A model generated the notes under the pieces. The model saw only the letters and a program-made list of their open reading frames with translations, searched no databases and was not told the origin of the DNA. Shown piece after piece: positions 1-7,754 of a stretch of DNA of 64,000 bases; the first letter of the stretch is position 1; each line of letters opens with the position of its first letter. The stretch is from Planococcus kocurii (lineage in GTDB: Bacteria > Bacillota > Bacilli > Bacillales_A > Planococcaceae): assembly GCF_001465835.2 (NCBI RefSeq), contig NZ_CP013661.2:2410501-2474500 (forward strand), read 5' to 3'. A program made the position numbers and the translations under genes.

Positions 1-476
1 ATGTACCAGTTATCATCACCGTCGCGACGCTTGTCCATTGGATAGAAGCAAATATACTGCGAACGTTGAAGTTCTGGGTATAGACGAGAACGGATATGCG
101 GATTTTGGTAAGGATCTTCATCTGATTTTCCGGCAAGGTAGTTAGAAAGCTCAACAACTGAAACGTATGAGTACGTAGGAACTGTATAAGCAATCAATGT
201 CAATTTGTTGTATTCTGTTTCAAGTTCGTTTAATTCGTCCATCGTTTCACGCAACATCATTAACATCAAGTCAGCTTTTTGGCCAACAATTGAATACAAG
301 GCATGTGCGCCGGTTTTATTTTCATCAGCTTGGTTGATTTTGTCCATGAATGCTTGGAATTCGTCGATCGCGAATTGGCGTTCTTCGTCCGTTAGCATTT
401 TCCACGAAACCCAGTCCATTGAGCGGAAATCATGGAGAACGTACCAGCCGTCTAATGTAATTGCAGCTTCATTCAT
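1..476 (-). CDS. hemQ: HemQ, coproheme decarboxylase (partial, C-terminus beyond the left edge)
   Basis: This is the N-terminal 158 residues of a chlorite-dismutase-fold protein. HemQ catalyses the last step of the coproporphyrin-dependent haem pathway of Gram-positive bacteria, decarboxylating coproheme to haem b in the cytoplasm. The reading begins [20 protein letters not shown] and shows the family stretches [16 protein letters not shown] and, at the very edge, RRDGDDNWY. The family is about 250 residues long, so roughly 90 residues are missing. The start is the first ATG after an AAAGGAGTG ribosome site near 485-493; a second ATG lies four bases downstream in another frame. It is divergent from lipL. 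In B. subtilis the homologue ywfI sits beside pta and lipL, but no pta is found here. Confidence 0.93.
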   Translation of the reverse strand, partial: MNEAAITLDGWYVLHDFRSMDWVSWKMLTDEERQFAIDEFQAFMDKINQADENKTGAHALYSIVGQKADLMLMMLRETMDELNELETEYNKLTLIAYTVPTYSYVSVVELSNYLAGKSDEDPYQNPHIRSRLYPELQRSQYICFYPMDKRRDGDDNWY

Positions 477-651
477 TACTCAAACACTCCTTTTAATGTA
501 AATCTCTCATCAATCAGTTTATCACACTGGCCATACAACTTCCTTTAAAACAAATGGCTGTCACTAATTTGACATGACGTCCACGGGTTTTCAGCGCTTG
601 CTGAAAAGAGTAAACTAGAGACATGGAATTGCAGAAAGAGGAGAAATAAAT

Positions 652-1473
652 ATGCCGTTATTTTTTGAAGAAACAGCTTGGCGTTTTTGGGATCAATCGT
701 TAAGCGCGAAAAGTCGCTCTGCGCTTGAATCATTTGCAGCAGACGATACCTTATGTGAGTTGGTGGGATCCGGAAAAAGCGCACCAACCGTTCGAACATG
801 GGTGCACGACGATACGGTAGTGTTAGGAATCCAAGATCATCGTTTGCCGCATATTGAAAAAGGCATGGATGTATTAAAAGACCATGGCTTTACGCCGATT
901 GTACGGAATTCAGGAGGACTGGCAGTTGTGCTGGATGCCGGCGTTTTAAACATTTCGCTCGTGCTATCGGAAAAAGACAACGCCATCGATATCTCAGCGG
1001 GTTACGACTTAATGCTCGATTTGGTGCGTGAATTATTCCCTGAAGCGGATATTGACGCCTACGAAATCGTGGGATCGTATTGTCCAGGCTCTTACGATCT
1101 CAGCATTGGGGGTCGGAAATTCGCGGGCATTTCACAGCGCCGGATTCGTCGCGGCATCGCTGTTCAAGTTTATTTATGTATTGAGGGTAGTGGCGCACAA
1201 CGTGCAGAGGTCATTCGTGACTTTTACAAAGCGGGACTCCAAGGCGAAGAAACAAAGTTTGCCTATCCTGAAATAAAACCAGAAACAATGGCATCGCTTA
1301 GTGAACTATTGGCAAGACAAATTACTGTCCAAGAAGTTGTTGTAGATTTACATGCTTTGATGGGGTCACCAGTACCGATGGCGCTACAGCCTGTTGAAAC
1401 AGAGTTATACGGATTTTATTTAGATCGTGTAGTTGAGCGGAACCGAAAAATGCTAGAACGTCCTCTTGAATAG
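652..1473 (+). CDS. lipL: Octanoyl-[GcvH]:protein N-octanoyltransferase
   Basis: The 273-residue product belongs to the lipoate/biotin ligase fold. LipL moves octanoyl groups from the glycine-cleavage H protein to the E2 subunits of 2-oxoacid dehydrogenases, in the cytoplasmic lipoate assembly pathway. The expected catalytic cysteine is visible as C144 in SYCPGSYDLS, and the conserved lysine as K156 in GRKFAGISQRR. The 12-residue spacing matches C150/K162 recalled for the B. subtilis enzyme. The ribosome site is AGAGGAG just before ATG 652. It faces away from hemQ and precedes ywfO, the B. subtilis order. LipM-type ligases lack this exact motif, so LipL is preferred. Confidence 0.92.
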   Translation: MPLFFEETAWRFWDQSLSAKSRSALESFAADDTLCELVGSGKSAPTVRTWVHDDTVVLGIQDHRLPHIEKGMDVLKDHGFTPIVRNSGGLAVVLDAGVLNISLVLSEKDNAIDISAGYDLMLDLVRELFPEADIDAYEIVGSYCPGSYDLSIGGRKFAGISQRRIRRGIAVQVYLCIEGSGAQRAEVIRDFYKAGLQGEETKFAYPEIKPETMASLSELLARQITVQEVVVDLHALMGSPVPMALQPVETELYGFYLDRVVERNRKMLERPLE

Positions 1474-1526
1474 CATTGTGGCACTGGTGTAGAATAGCTG
1501 TTACATGAAAAAACGGAGGTGCGCGG

Positions 1527-2831
1527 GTGAGTTACGCAACACAAAAATTAGCCGAAGAAAAAGTCTTTAAAGATCCAGTTCATCGATATGTCCACGTGCG
1601 CGACCAAGTGATTTGGGACTTGATCAATTCGCGCGAAGTTCAGCGTTTGCGCAGGATCAAGCAATTGGGCACTTCATATTTAGTCTTTCACGGGGCGGAA
1701 CATAGTCGGTTCAACCATTCGCTTGGCGTTTATGAAATCGTCCGCAGGATTTCGGATGATATTTTTCACGGTCGTCCAGAATGGGATGAAAATGAACGGT
1801 TAGTAGTGTTGTGCGCAGCGCTTCTTCACGACTTGGGACACGGTCCGTTTTCGCATTCATTTGAAAAAGTTTTCTCTGTCGATCACGAAGAATTTACACG
1901 GAAAATCCTGCTTGGAAATACTGAGGTTAACGAAATTCTTCAGAACGTATCACCAGAGTTTCCGACGAAAGTGGCAGAAGTTATCGCTAAAACGTATTCA
2001 AATAAACAGGTTGTGTCGTTGATTTCTAGTCAAATCGACGCGGATCGCATGGATTATCTTCAGCGCGATGCTTATTATACGGGGGTTTCGTACGGTCATT
2101 TTGATATGGAGCGAATTCTACGGGTGATGCGCCCACTAGGTGATCAAGTGGTGATCAAATCGAGTGGGATGCATGCAGTTGAGGATTACATCATGAGCCG
2201 CTACCAAATGTATTGGCAAGTGTATTTCCATCCAGTTGCGCGCAGTGCAGAAGTGATTTTACGAAAAATCCTTCAACGGGCGAAAGAATTGAGTGGAAAT
2301 GGCTATAAATTCGAACAACCTCCAACTCATTTCTTATCATTTTTTGACCGCAGTTTTACGTTGAAAGACTATTTGGCGCTAGATGAAGGCGTCTTAATGA
2401 CTTATTTTCAATTATGGATGACCGAACGTGATCCGATTCTTTCGGACTTGTGCGACCGATTTGTCAACAGGCGTTTGTTTCAATATGTCGATTTTGATCC
2501 AGCCAAGAATTACAAGAAGCTGGGCGAGTTGACCGAATTGTTTCGTTCTGCCGGCATAGACCCAGAGTATTATTTGATTGATGATTCAACTTCTGACTTG
2601 CCTTATGATTTTTATCGCCCGGGTGAAGAAGAAGAACGTTTGCCAATTCATTTGTTAATGCCAAATGGTGATATTAAAGAATTATCACGCTTGTCACAAA
2701 TTGTGGATGCGATTTCAGGTAAACGCAGAACGGATTATAAATTGTATTTTCCAGCTGAACTATTGATCGACGGCAAAAAGACAGCCATCAAGCAGCAGAT
2801 TTTGGAAATGCTTCGAGAAGGAGGGGTCTAG
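1527..2831 (+). CDS. ywfO: HD-domain phosphohydrolase, YwfO family
   Basis: This 434-residue protein has the metal-binding HD signature: an upstream His in RFNHSLGVYE and the HD pair at H101-D102 in LLHDLGHGPFSHSFE, followed by SSQIDADRMDYLQRDA. HD-domain proteins of this type hydrolyse nucleotides or phosphate esters; the physiological substrate of YwfO is not something the sequence reveals. The start is GTG 1527 after an ACGGAGGTG ribosome site. The stop codon abuts the TTG start of the next gene, so the two are co-transcribed. The same pair occurs in B. subtilis (ywfO-ywgA). The family assignment is firm; the biochemical role is open. Confidence 0.88.
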   Translation: MSYATQKLAEEKVFKDPVHRYVHVRDQVIWDLINSREVQRLRRIKQLGTSYLVFHGAEHSRFNHSLGVYEIVRRISDDIFHGRPEWDENERLVVLCAALLHDLGHGPFSHSFEKVFSVDHEEFTRKILLGNTEVNEILQNVSPEFPTKVAEVIAKTYSNKQVVSLISSQIDADRMDYLQRDAYYTGVSYGHFDMERILRVMRPLGDQVVIKSSGMHAVEDYIMSRYQMYWQVYFHPVARSAEVILRKILQRAKELSGNGYKFEQPPTHFLSFFDRSFTLKDYLALDEGVLMTYFQLWMTERDPILSDLCDRFVNRRLFQYVDFDPAKNYKKLGELTELFRSAGIDPEYYLIDDSTSDLPYDFYRPGEEEERLPIHLLMPNGDIKELSRLSQIVDAISGKRRTDYKLYFPAELLIDGKKTAIKQQILEMLREGGV

Positions 2832-3326
2832 TTGCTCCAAGAACACGCAAAAATTGTGGATTTTATTGCCACTGCAGAAGGTGTAACCGGTCGCAAGAAA
2901 TTGCAGAAAATGATTTACATTATGAAGAAGTTGGACATTCCGTTTCAGGAAAAATACGAGTTTCATATTTATGGACCGTATTCAGAGGAATTGACTGCTC
3001 GTGTAGAGGAGTTATGCGACATGGGATTTTTATCAGAGGCATTGGAGGATAAAGGTTCTTATGTTCAATATAAATATACGGTAACAGAAGAAGGTCAGGA
3101 GTTTCGCAAGGTTTTGGGCACCTCTATTTTAGAAAACCCAGCGACTGCTGAAAAACTGAACGCCAAAAGTGGCCGTTTTTTAGAGTTAACCGCAACACTC
3201 TTGTATTTCGATAATTTACCCCATCAGGAACAAATTGACAAGCTACACATTGTCAAAGGAAAACTTAACTTTACAGTAGAAGAGATAGAAGATTCTTTTG
3301 CCTTTATTGCGGAATTGAGCTCATAA
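2832..3326 (+). CDS. ywgA: YwgA family protein, function unknown
   Basis: The 164-residue product resembles B. subtilis YwgA. It has an N-terminal segment rich in basic and helical residues (GRKKLQKMIYIMKKL) followed by a compact domain that looks like a winged-helix-type fold (FHIYGPYSEELTARVEEL). This is similar in flavour to DUF4065/antitoxin-like SocA regions, but I cannot assign a function. The start is TTG 2832, directly after the ywfO stop, with a GAAGGAGGGG ribosome site at about 2817-2826 inside the end of ywfO. This makes it the second gene of a two-gene operon, closed by the terminator at 3341-3365. Confidence 0.8.
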   Translation: MLQEHAKIVDFIATAEGVTGRKKLQKMIYIMKKLDIPFQEKYEFHIYGPYSEELTARVEELCDMGFLSEALEDKGSYVQYKYTVTEEGQEFRKVLGTSILENPATAEKLNAKSGRFLELTATLLYFDNLPHQEQIDKLHIVKGKLNFTVEEIEDSFAFIAELSS

Positions 3327-3340
3327 CAAGCAGCAAACGA

Positions 3341-3365
3341 AAAAACTCCCGTAACGGGAGTTTTT
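3341..3365 (+). terminator. Rho-independent terminator of ywfO-ywgA
   Basis: A perfect inverted repeat ACTCCCG-TAA-CGGGAGT is flanked by an A-run on the left and a T-run on the right, 15 bases after the ywgA stop. The symmetry means it could also work on the minus strand. Confidence 0.9.
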
Positions 3366-3399
3366 CGGCTATTTTATGGGAAATGCCTAATCTAGCTTT

Positions 3400-3430
3400 T
3401 ATCGGAGCTGACCAGGCACTTTCACTTTTC
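3400..3430 (-). repeat. Truncated end of a ~120-nt palindromic repeat
   Basis: The segment matches only the terminal ~30 nt (CGGAGCTG...CACTTTCACTTTTC) seen at the ends of the full copies that follow. It appears to be the remnant of a third, partly lost copy in this array. Confidence 0.6.
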
Positions 3431-3434
3431 GAGT

Positions 3435-3554
3435 TGTCCAGTTCCAGCAGCCAGATTCTCGGGTCATAAGTCACTCTAGCTGTGCGGCTGAAAACACGCC
3501 ACTTCGCCAGCGCGTCTTATGCCCGTCGAATCTACACGGCTGCTTTCACTTTTC
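3435..3554 (-). repeat. Dispersed palindromic repeat, copy 1 (minus orientation)
   Basis: Full copy of a repeat family found at five places in the window. In the opposite strand it begins AGAAAAGTGAAAGC and has outer arms around GTAGATTCGACGGGC and GAGAATCTGG, inner arms GCATAAGACG and GACTTATGAC, and a central hairpin with GCGAAGTGGCG. The arms pair to give a long imperfect stem, which suggests a structured RNA or DNA element rather than coding sequence. Confidence 0.8.
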
Positions 3555-3679
3555 TATGGTCCAGTTGCAAGTGCCTAGCTCCTCGGGTCATAAGTCACGC
3601 TGGCTGTGCGGCTGAAAACACGTCGCTTCGCCAGCGCGCTTTATGCTTGTCGAAGCTGAACGGCCATTTCCGCTTTTCT
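3555..3679 (-). repeat. Dispersed palindromic repeat, copy 2 (minus orientation)
   Basis: It directly follows copy 1 in the same orientation. The end AAAAGCGGAAATGG on the minus strand touches the stop codon of the tautomerase gene, so the array sits exactly in the 3' end of a minus-strand transcript converging on ywgA. Confidence 0.8.
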
Positions 3680-3865
3680 TTATTGATCGCTAAAGAGTTT
3701 GCCTTTTGTGCCGTAATCTGTTTTTTTCATGTCTTCGATAAAGACGGTTACGTTTTCGATTGGTGCGCCTGTCGTTTCAGAAACAGCTTCGGATACCTTT
3801 TCAACAAGTGCGCGTTTCTGGTCTTCTGTGCGACCTTCGAGCATTTTTACAGTAACGTATGGCAT
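3680..3865 (-). CDS. ywhB: 4-oxalocrotonate tautomerase family protein (YwhB-like)
   Basis: The 61-residue protein starts MPYVTVKMLEGRT, giving the N-terminal proline (Pro after Met removal) that is the general base of the tautomerase superfamily. Length and the segment GAPIENVTVFIEDM fit the small 4-OT type, which keto-enol tautomerises 2-hydroxymuconate-like substrates as a hexamer. The in vivo substrate in Bacillales is unknown. I chose the ATG at 3865 rather than upstream starts because it leaves Pro at position 2 and has an AAAAGGAG ribosome site about ten bases before it. It is divergent from ywhD, as in B. subtilis. Confidence 0.92.
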   Translation of the reverse strand: MPYVTVKMLEGRTEDQKRALVEKVSEAVSETTGAPIENVTVFIEDMKKTDYGTKGKLFSDQ

Positions 3866-3926
3866 AATGAATACAGCTCCTTTTCTTAAGAATACTATCA
3901 TCATAGCAGAACGGAGGATTCAGACA

Positions 3927-4442
3927 ATGGCGAATGAAGAAAAACCAAAACAAAAAGTAGGATTTACCATTATAAAAAATGATCCAACGGACGGCCATAA
4001 AGGTTATGGCATTGGGTCTCTATCTTTGGAGAATGTTTCTCCCTTATTTATTGACGTAGAAGAGCAAGAAGCGTTTATTGATATCGGTGCCATGCATGCC
4101 CGCAGTGAAGTAGAGCGCGGCATTAAATTTACAACTAACCGAGAAGATTCGGCAAGTGGCAAAGATTATTGGCTTGTGTGGATCACCATCGATTTTAATC
4201 CGGTAGGCCCTTATTACGCCGGAGTTGCAGCGTGTGAAATGGTGGTTAATCGTGAAAAACGAAGAGGCTACAAAATTTTAGCAGATCATGTGAACCGCAT
4301 GGACAAATCAATGAAACGCAAAATTCTTGTGGACCAAATGGATGAGCCATCAAAACGCGTACTGGCCGACTATTTAGAATCGCATAACGCAGAAATGTGG
4401 AACAATAGCTCAGAGCAACTTCATCAAGACTTAGGCAGATGA
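3927..4442 (+). CDS. ywhD: YwhD family protein, function unknown
   Basis: The 171-residue acidic/basic mixed protein matches the YwhD family of Bacillales (FTIIKNDPTDGHKGYGIGSL near the N-terminus, then FIDIGAMHARSEVERGIKF). No catalytic motif or membrane segment is visible. ATG 3927 follows a CGGAGG ribosome site; longer in-frame extensions upstream lack one and would overlap the divergent tautomerase promoter region. In B. subtilis ywhD lies next to pbpG and speE; here pbpG is missing and a non-coding transcript takes its place. Confidence 0.85.
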   Translation: MANEEKPKQKVGFTIIKNDPTDGHKGYGIGSLSLENVSPLFIDVEEQEAFIDIGAMHARSEVERGIKFTTNREDSASGKDYWLVWITIDFNPVGPYYAGVAACEMVVNREKRRGYKILADHVNRMDKSMKRKILVDQMDEPSKRVLADYLESHNAEMWNNSSEQLHQDLGR

Positions 4443-4517
4443 TAAAAAACGTGTTCCTGTAATAAAAAAATGCTTTTTGAACAGAGTATGACATTTCAAA
4501 TTGCGTCTACCGGATGG

Positions 4518-4546
4518 TTGAAGTTGTTTATAAAAGGCAGTACACT
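4518..4546 (+). promoter_or_regulatory. Sigma-A type promoter of the candidate small RNA
   Basis: TTGAAG at 4518-4523 and TACACT at 4541-4546 are separated by exactly 17 bases. Transcription would begin near 4553, just before the hairpin AGCTTT...AAAGCT. Confidence 0.5.
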
Positions 4547-4552
4547 AGAACT

Positions 4553-4720
4553 ACAGCTTTTCAATAGAAAGCTAGGACACCTGATAGCGAGCAAGTGCCG
4601 TGAGCCATTGCGATAAAACCCAAGCCCAATGCCTCATGTCTCTTTCTCCGCACCATCAGGATTTAAAAAGGTTTTCTGTGAAGGGAAAAAGTTCCCTGCA
4701 CAGAAAACCTTTTTATTTTT
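4553..4720 (+). ncRNA. Candidate small structured RNA upstream of speE
   Basis: Between ywhD and speE lies a self-contained transcription unit of about 165 nt with its own promoter and its own strong terminator (4665-4720). A hairpin AGCTTT/AAAGCT at 4555-4572 is followed by a region closed by CCTGAT (4580-4585) and ATCAGG (about 4654-4659). Inside this is a helix GUGAGC-CAUUG...CAAUG-C-CUCAU. A single-stranded pyrimidine stretch CUCUUUCUCCGC follows, which is complementary in character to ribosome binding sites. A separate promoter for speE lies downstream. It could be a trans-acting small RNA or, with read-through, an attenuating leader of speE-speB. I could not match it to a riboswitch class I know. 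Confidence 0.5.
4665..4720 (+). terminator. Strong terminator of the candidate small RNA
   Basis: AAAAAGGTTTTCTGTG pairs perfectly with CACAGAAAACCTTTTT, with a second inner stem AGGGAA/TTCCCT. A T-rich tail follows. It is one of the longest perfect stems in the window and lies over 100 bases before speE. Confidence 0.9.
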
Positions 4721-4766
4721 AGTGTAGTGCAGCTTTGAGCGGGTAAAGAGGAGTATGAAATAAATA

Positions 4767-4794
4767 TTGCACTTTTTTTGAAAACACTTATACT
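4767..4794 (+). promoter_or_regulatory. Probable sigma-A promoter of speE-speB
   Basis: TTGCAC (4767-4772) and TATACT (4789-4794) are spaced by 16 bases in an AT-rich stretch downstream of the terminator at 4665-4720. This gives speE a promoter independent of the upstream RNA. Confidence 0.5.
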
Positions 4795-4839
4795 TTTTTA
4801 AGTGGATTTTATTCAGAATGAAAAGGAGTTTGATTATAG

Positions 4840-5673
4840 ATGGCAGGATTTTGGTATACAGAAAAGCAAACAGAAAACTTTGGGATTACGATGAAAATCA
4901 ATAAAACCCTTCATACAGAACAAACAGCTTTTCAATATCTTGAAATGGCAGAAACAGCAGAGTGGGGCAATATGTTGTTTTTAGATGGCATGGTCATGAC
5001 TTCTGAAAAAGACGAATTTGTTTATCACGAAATGGTTGCACACGTTCCCTTGTTTACACACCCTAACCCTGAGAACGTTTTAGTCGTTGGCGGCGGTGAT
5101 GGCGGCGTAATTCGTGAAATTTTAAAGCACCCGTCTGTTAAAAAAGCAACACTTGTCGACATTGATGGAAAAGTAATCGAGTACTCAAAAAAATTCTTGC
5201 CGAGTATTGCGTCAGGCTTAGAAGATTCACGTGTGGAAGTTATCGTTGGAGACGGGTTCATGCACATCGCAGAATCAGATAACGAGTTTGACGTGATTAT
5301 GGTAGATTCAACTGAACCCGTTGGACCAGCTGTAAACTTGTTCTCTAAAGGCTTTTATGCAGGGATTTCAAAAGCCTTGAAAGAAGACGGTATTTTCGTC
5401 GCGCAATCGGACAACCCGTGGTTTAAAGCAGATTTAATCAAACAAGTGCAAAGTGATGTAAAAGAAATTTTCCCAATTACTAGTCTTTATTTGGCGAACA
5501 TTCCAACATACCCAAGTGGTTTGTGGGCCTTCACAATCGGTTCGAAAAAGTACAACCCATTAGAAGTACCAGCAGAACGTTTCCATGAAATCGACACGAA
5601 ATACTACACGCCAGAGTTACACAACGCTGCGTTTGTTTTACCGAAATTCGTGAAAGATTTGACAGGAGAATAA
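4840..5673 (+). CDS. speE: Spermidine synthase (polyamine aminopropyltransferase)
   Basis: The 277-residue enzyme transfers the aminopropyl group of decarboxylated S-adenosylmethionine to putrescine in the cytoplasm. Family hallmarks are the glycine-rich nucleotide site [16 protein letters not shown] (about residues 83-98), the following acidic [16 protein letters not shown], and [12 protein letters not shown]. Length is normal. ATG 4840 follows an AAAAGGAG ribosome site. It is three bases upstream of speB, so the two form an operon for agmatine to putrescine to spermidine. The conserved order speE-speB matches B. subtilis. Confidence 0.96.
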   Translation: MAGFWYTEKQTENFGITMKINKTLHTEQTAFQYLEMAETAEWGNMLFLDGMVMTSEKDEFVYHEMVAHVPLFTHPNPENVLVVGGGDGGVIREILKHPSVKKATLVDIDGKVIEYSKKFLPSIASGLEDSRVEVIVGDGFMHIAESDNEFDVIMVDSTEPVGPAVNLFSKGFYAGISKALKEDGIFVAQSDNPWFKADLIKQVQSDVKEIFPITSLYLANIPTYPSGLWAFTIGSKKYNPLEVPAERFHEIDTKYYTPELHNAAFVLPKFVKDLTGE

Positions 5674-5676
5674 CAC

Positions 5677-6549
5677 ATGAGATTTGACGAAACGTATTCA
5701 GGAAAAGTATTTATCAAAAGCCACCCGAATTACGAAGAATCCAAAGCGGTTCTTTACGGCATGCCGATGGACTGGACAGTTAGTTACCGTCCGGGTTCTC
5801 GTTTTGGTCCGAACAAAATTCGCGAAGTTTCAATTGGACTAGAAGAATATAGCCCGTACCTTGACCGCGAGCTAGGAGACGTTAAGTTTTTTGATGCAGG
5901 CGACATTCCGTTACCATTTGGTAATCCGGAAAAAAGCTTAGCGGAAATCGAAACGTATGTACACACTCTTTTAGCGGACGAAAAAATTCCTATGGGCATG
6001 GGCGGCGAGCATTTGGTGTCATTGCCCGTAATGAAAGCAGTCGCTAGTAAATACGATGATCTGGCAATTATTCACTTTGATGCACACACAGACCTTCGCG
6101 AAAACTACGAAGGCGAAGAATACTCGCATTCGACACCGATACGCAAAATCGCAGATCATATCGGACCGAAGAATGTCTATTCATTTGGTATTCGTTCAGG
6201 GATGAAAGAAGAATTCGACTGGGCAAAAGAAAACGGCATGCACCTTTCGAAATTTGAAGTGCTTGAGCCTTTAAAAGAAGTTTTACCAACACTTGAAGGG
6301 CGCAATGTGTACGTCACGATTGATATGGACGTACTAGACCCTGCACACGCACCAGGAACCGGAACAGTTGACGCAGGCGGTATCACGTCTCGCGAATTAC
6401 TAGCTTCTATCCATGCAATCGCAGCATCAGGTGTCAATGTCGTCGGTTTTGACCTTGTAGAACTAGCGCCCGTGTACGATCATTCCGACCAAACAGCGAA
6501 CACAGCAAGCAAATTAATGCGCGAAATGATTTTAGGTTGGGTGAAATAA
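5677..6549 (+). CDS. speB: Agmatinase (agmatine ureohydrolase)
   Basis: The 290-residue arginase-family enzyme hydrolyses agmatine to putrescine and urea, supplying the substrate of SpeE. The binuclear manganese ligands are all visible: GGEH, HFDAHTDLR and TIDMDVLDP, with the later SRE and VGFDLVELAP segments. The start ATG lies three bases after the speE stop with GACAGGAG as ribosome site. The gene is followed at once by four tandem palindromic repeats. Confidence 0.96.
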   Translation: MRFDETYSGKVFIKSHPNYEESKAVLYGMPMDWTVSYRPGSRFGPNKIREVSIGLEEYSPYLDRELGDVKFFDAGDIPLPFGNPEKSLAEIETYVHTLLADEKIPMGMGGEHLVSLPVMKAVASKYDDLAIIHFDAHTDLRENYEGEEYSHSTPIRKIADHIGPKNVYSFGIRSGMKEEFDWAKENGMHLSKFEVLEPLKEVLPTLEGRNVYVTIDMDVLDPAHAPGTGTVDAGGITSRELLASIHAIAASGVNVVGFDLVELAPVYDHSDQTANTASKLMREMILGWVK

Positions 6550-6670
6550 GAAAAGCGGAAGCGGCCGTGTAGATTCGACGGGCGTAAGACGCTCTGGCGA
6601 AGCGGCGTTTTTCCAGCCGCACAGCTAGAGTGACTTACGACCCTAGAATCTGGCCGCTAGAGCTAGCCAA
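6549..6670 (+). repeat. Dispersed palindromic repeat, copy 3 (plus orientation)
   Basis: It begins at the speB stop codon with AAGAAAAGCGGAAGCGG and ends CTAGAGCTAGCCAAAA. Arms TAGATTCGACGGGC and CCCTAGAATCTGG pair, as do GTAAGACG and the inner CTTACGA region. The central loop is GCGAAGCGGCG. Confidence 0.85.
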
Positions 6671-6794
6671 AAAGAAAAGCGGAAGCGCACATGTAGCTCT
6701 GCCGGGCATAAGACGGATCGACGAAGCGGCGTTCTTTGCCGCACAGTCGAGACGGCTTATGACCCAAAGAGCTGTGCGCTAGAGCTAGCCAAAA
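6671..6794 (+). repeat. Dispersed palindromic repeat, copy 4 (plus orientation)
   Basis: Same head (AAAGAAAAGCGGAAGCG) and tail (GCTAGAGCTAGCCAAAA) as copy 3, but the outer arms read CACATGTAGCTCTG and AAAGAGCTGTGCG. The arm changes are compensatory, so pairing is kept while sequence differs. Confidence 0.85.
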
Positions 6795-6914
6795 AGAAAA
6801 GCGCAAGCGGCTGTTCAGTCCCGACAGGCTTAAGACAGAACACGCAGGAAATCTTGATTTCCGCAGTGGGCTGACTTAAGACCCCGAGGGACTAGCCGCT
6901 AGAGCTAGCCAAAA
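6795..6914 (+). repeat. Dispersed palindromic repeat, copy 5 (plus orientation)
   Basis: Head AGAAAAGCGCAAGCGGC and tail GCCGCTAGAGCTAGCC. The central segment GCAGGAAATCTTGATTTCCGC replaces the usual GCGAAGCGGCG loop and forms its own hairpin. Confidence 0.85.
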
Positions 6915-6984
6915 AGAAAAGCGCAAGCGGCCGTGTAGATTCGACGGGCGTAAGACGCGCTAGCGAAGCGGCGTTTTTTCAGCC
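6915..6984 (+). repeat. Truncated palindromic repeat, copy 6 (plus orientation)
   Basis: Only the left half of the element remains (head through GCGAAGCGGCGTTTTTTCAGCC). It stops where the speB-side terminator begins. The rest of the gap up to 7117 holds that terminator and the hmoB upstream region. Confidence 0.75.
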
Positions 6985-6999
6985 AATTAAATAGACCGT

Positions 7000-7033
7000 C
7001 AAACCCGTCTGGAATGTTTCTAGGCGGGTTTTC
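7000..7033 (+). terminator. Terminator beyond the speE-speB repeat array
   Basis: The stem AAACCCGTCT / AGGCGGGTTT is followed by TTCTT. It lies 450 bases after speB, so any speB transcript reaching it would carry all the palindromic repeats. Confidence 0.7.
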
Positions 7034-7117
7034 TTATGGTGGAAAGAGCCTAAATTAGAAAACTTCTCTCGAAAACGGTAAAATGAAAAAAAGAATCCAG
7101 TAGAAGAGGTGCGTAGC

Positions 7118-7615
7118 ATGAAATTGTATAAATGGACGGGGCCACAAGATCAAGTCGAACAAATTAAGGCAGACCAACCAAATGCGAACATGACCCAGTT
7201 ACAGAATGAGAAAGAAGCTGTTGTGCTTTACGAGGCAGGAGACGGGACAACTTTACGCAACGCAGAAGCGTATGAAGTGTTAAACGCTGTGGGCCATATT
7301 GAGGACGGCGGCTACGCGGTTTTTAACAATATTCCGGTAACAGATGAAGGTCGCGATCTTTTTGAATCGCGTTTTCAAAACAGAGCTGGAATGGTAGAAA
7401 AAGAACCTGGCTTTGCAGCAATACGTGTACTGCGTCCGCTCTATTCGGATACTTATACTATTTTAACTTTATGGAAAGACGAGAAATCGTTTAAAGATTG
7501 GCAAGAGTCACAAGCATATGGTCATGCACATGCAAAACGTGGTACAAAAGAAGGGATAGACAAACGACCAAATATTTTTCCGCGACCTTCTTTTGTCACT
7601 ACCTATACGAAGTAA
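7118..7615 (+). CDS. hmoB: Heme-degrading monooxygenase HmoB (YhgC-like)
   Basis: The 165-residue protein has a C-terminal antibiotic-biosynthesis-monooxygenase domain (about residues 65-155: GYAVFNNIPVTDEGRDLFESRF, ILTLWKDEKSFKDWQES, FVTTYTK). It is the length and layout of B. subtilis HmoB, which opens haem to release iron. The stretch SQAYGHAHAKRG carries the likely haem-ligand histidine. I start at ATG 7118, which has AGAGGTG upstream; a GTG three codons earlier overlaps that site. It is monocistronic, ending in the terminator at 7629-7666. Confidence 0.85.
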   Translation: MKLYKWTGPQDQVEQIKADQPNANMTQLQNEKEAVVLYEAGDGTTLRNAEAYEVLNAVGHIEDGGYAVFNNIPVTDEGRDLFESRFQNRAGMVEKEPGFAAIRVLRPLYSDTYTILTLWKDEKSFKDWQESQAYGHAHAKRGTKEGIDKRPNIFPRPSFVTTYTK

Positions 7616-7628
7616 CATTAAAATAAGG

Positions 7629-7666
7629 CAGACGGAGAAAACGAATTGTTTTCCCGTCTGTTTTTG
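7629..7666 (+). terminator. Terminator of hmoB
   Basis: CAGACGGAGAAAAC pairs with GTTTTCCCGTCTG with one mismatch, followed by five Ts, starting 14 bases after the stop codon. Confidence 0.88.
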
Positions 7667-7754
7667 GTTCCAGAAATAGTGGACGCTACGTTTAGTAAAA
7701 TCCAATAAGAGATATAGATGAAGAAAGCAATAAATAAAGAAAGGACAGTGACTT

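Noticed and set aside
3482-3889. Plus-strand open frame of 135 codons across the repeat array and tautomerase gene.
   Set aside because: It reads through two palindromic repeats and the antisense of the conserved tautomerase.
4553-4720. Guanidine, SAM, TPP, FMN, lysine, preQ1 or T-box identity for the speE-upstream RNA.
   Set aside because: None of the core motifs I know for those classes could be found in the sequence; left as an unclassified RNA.
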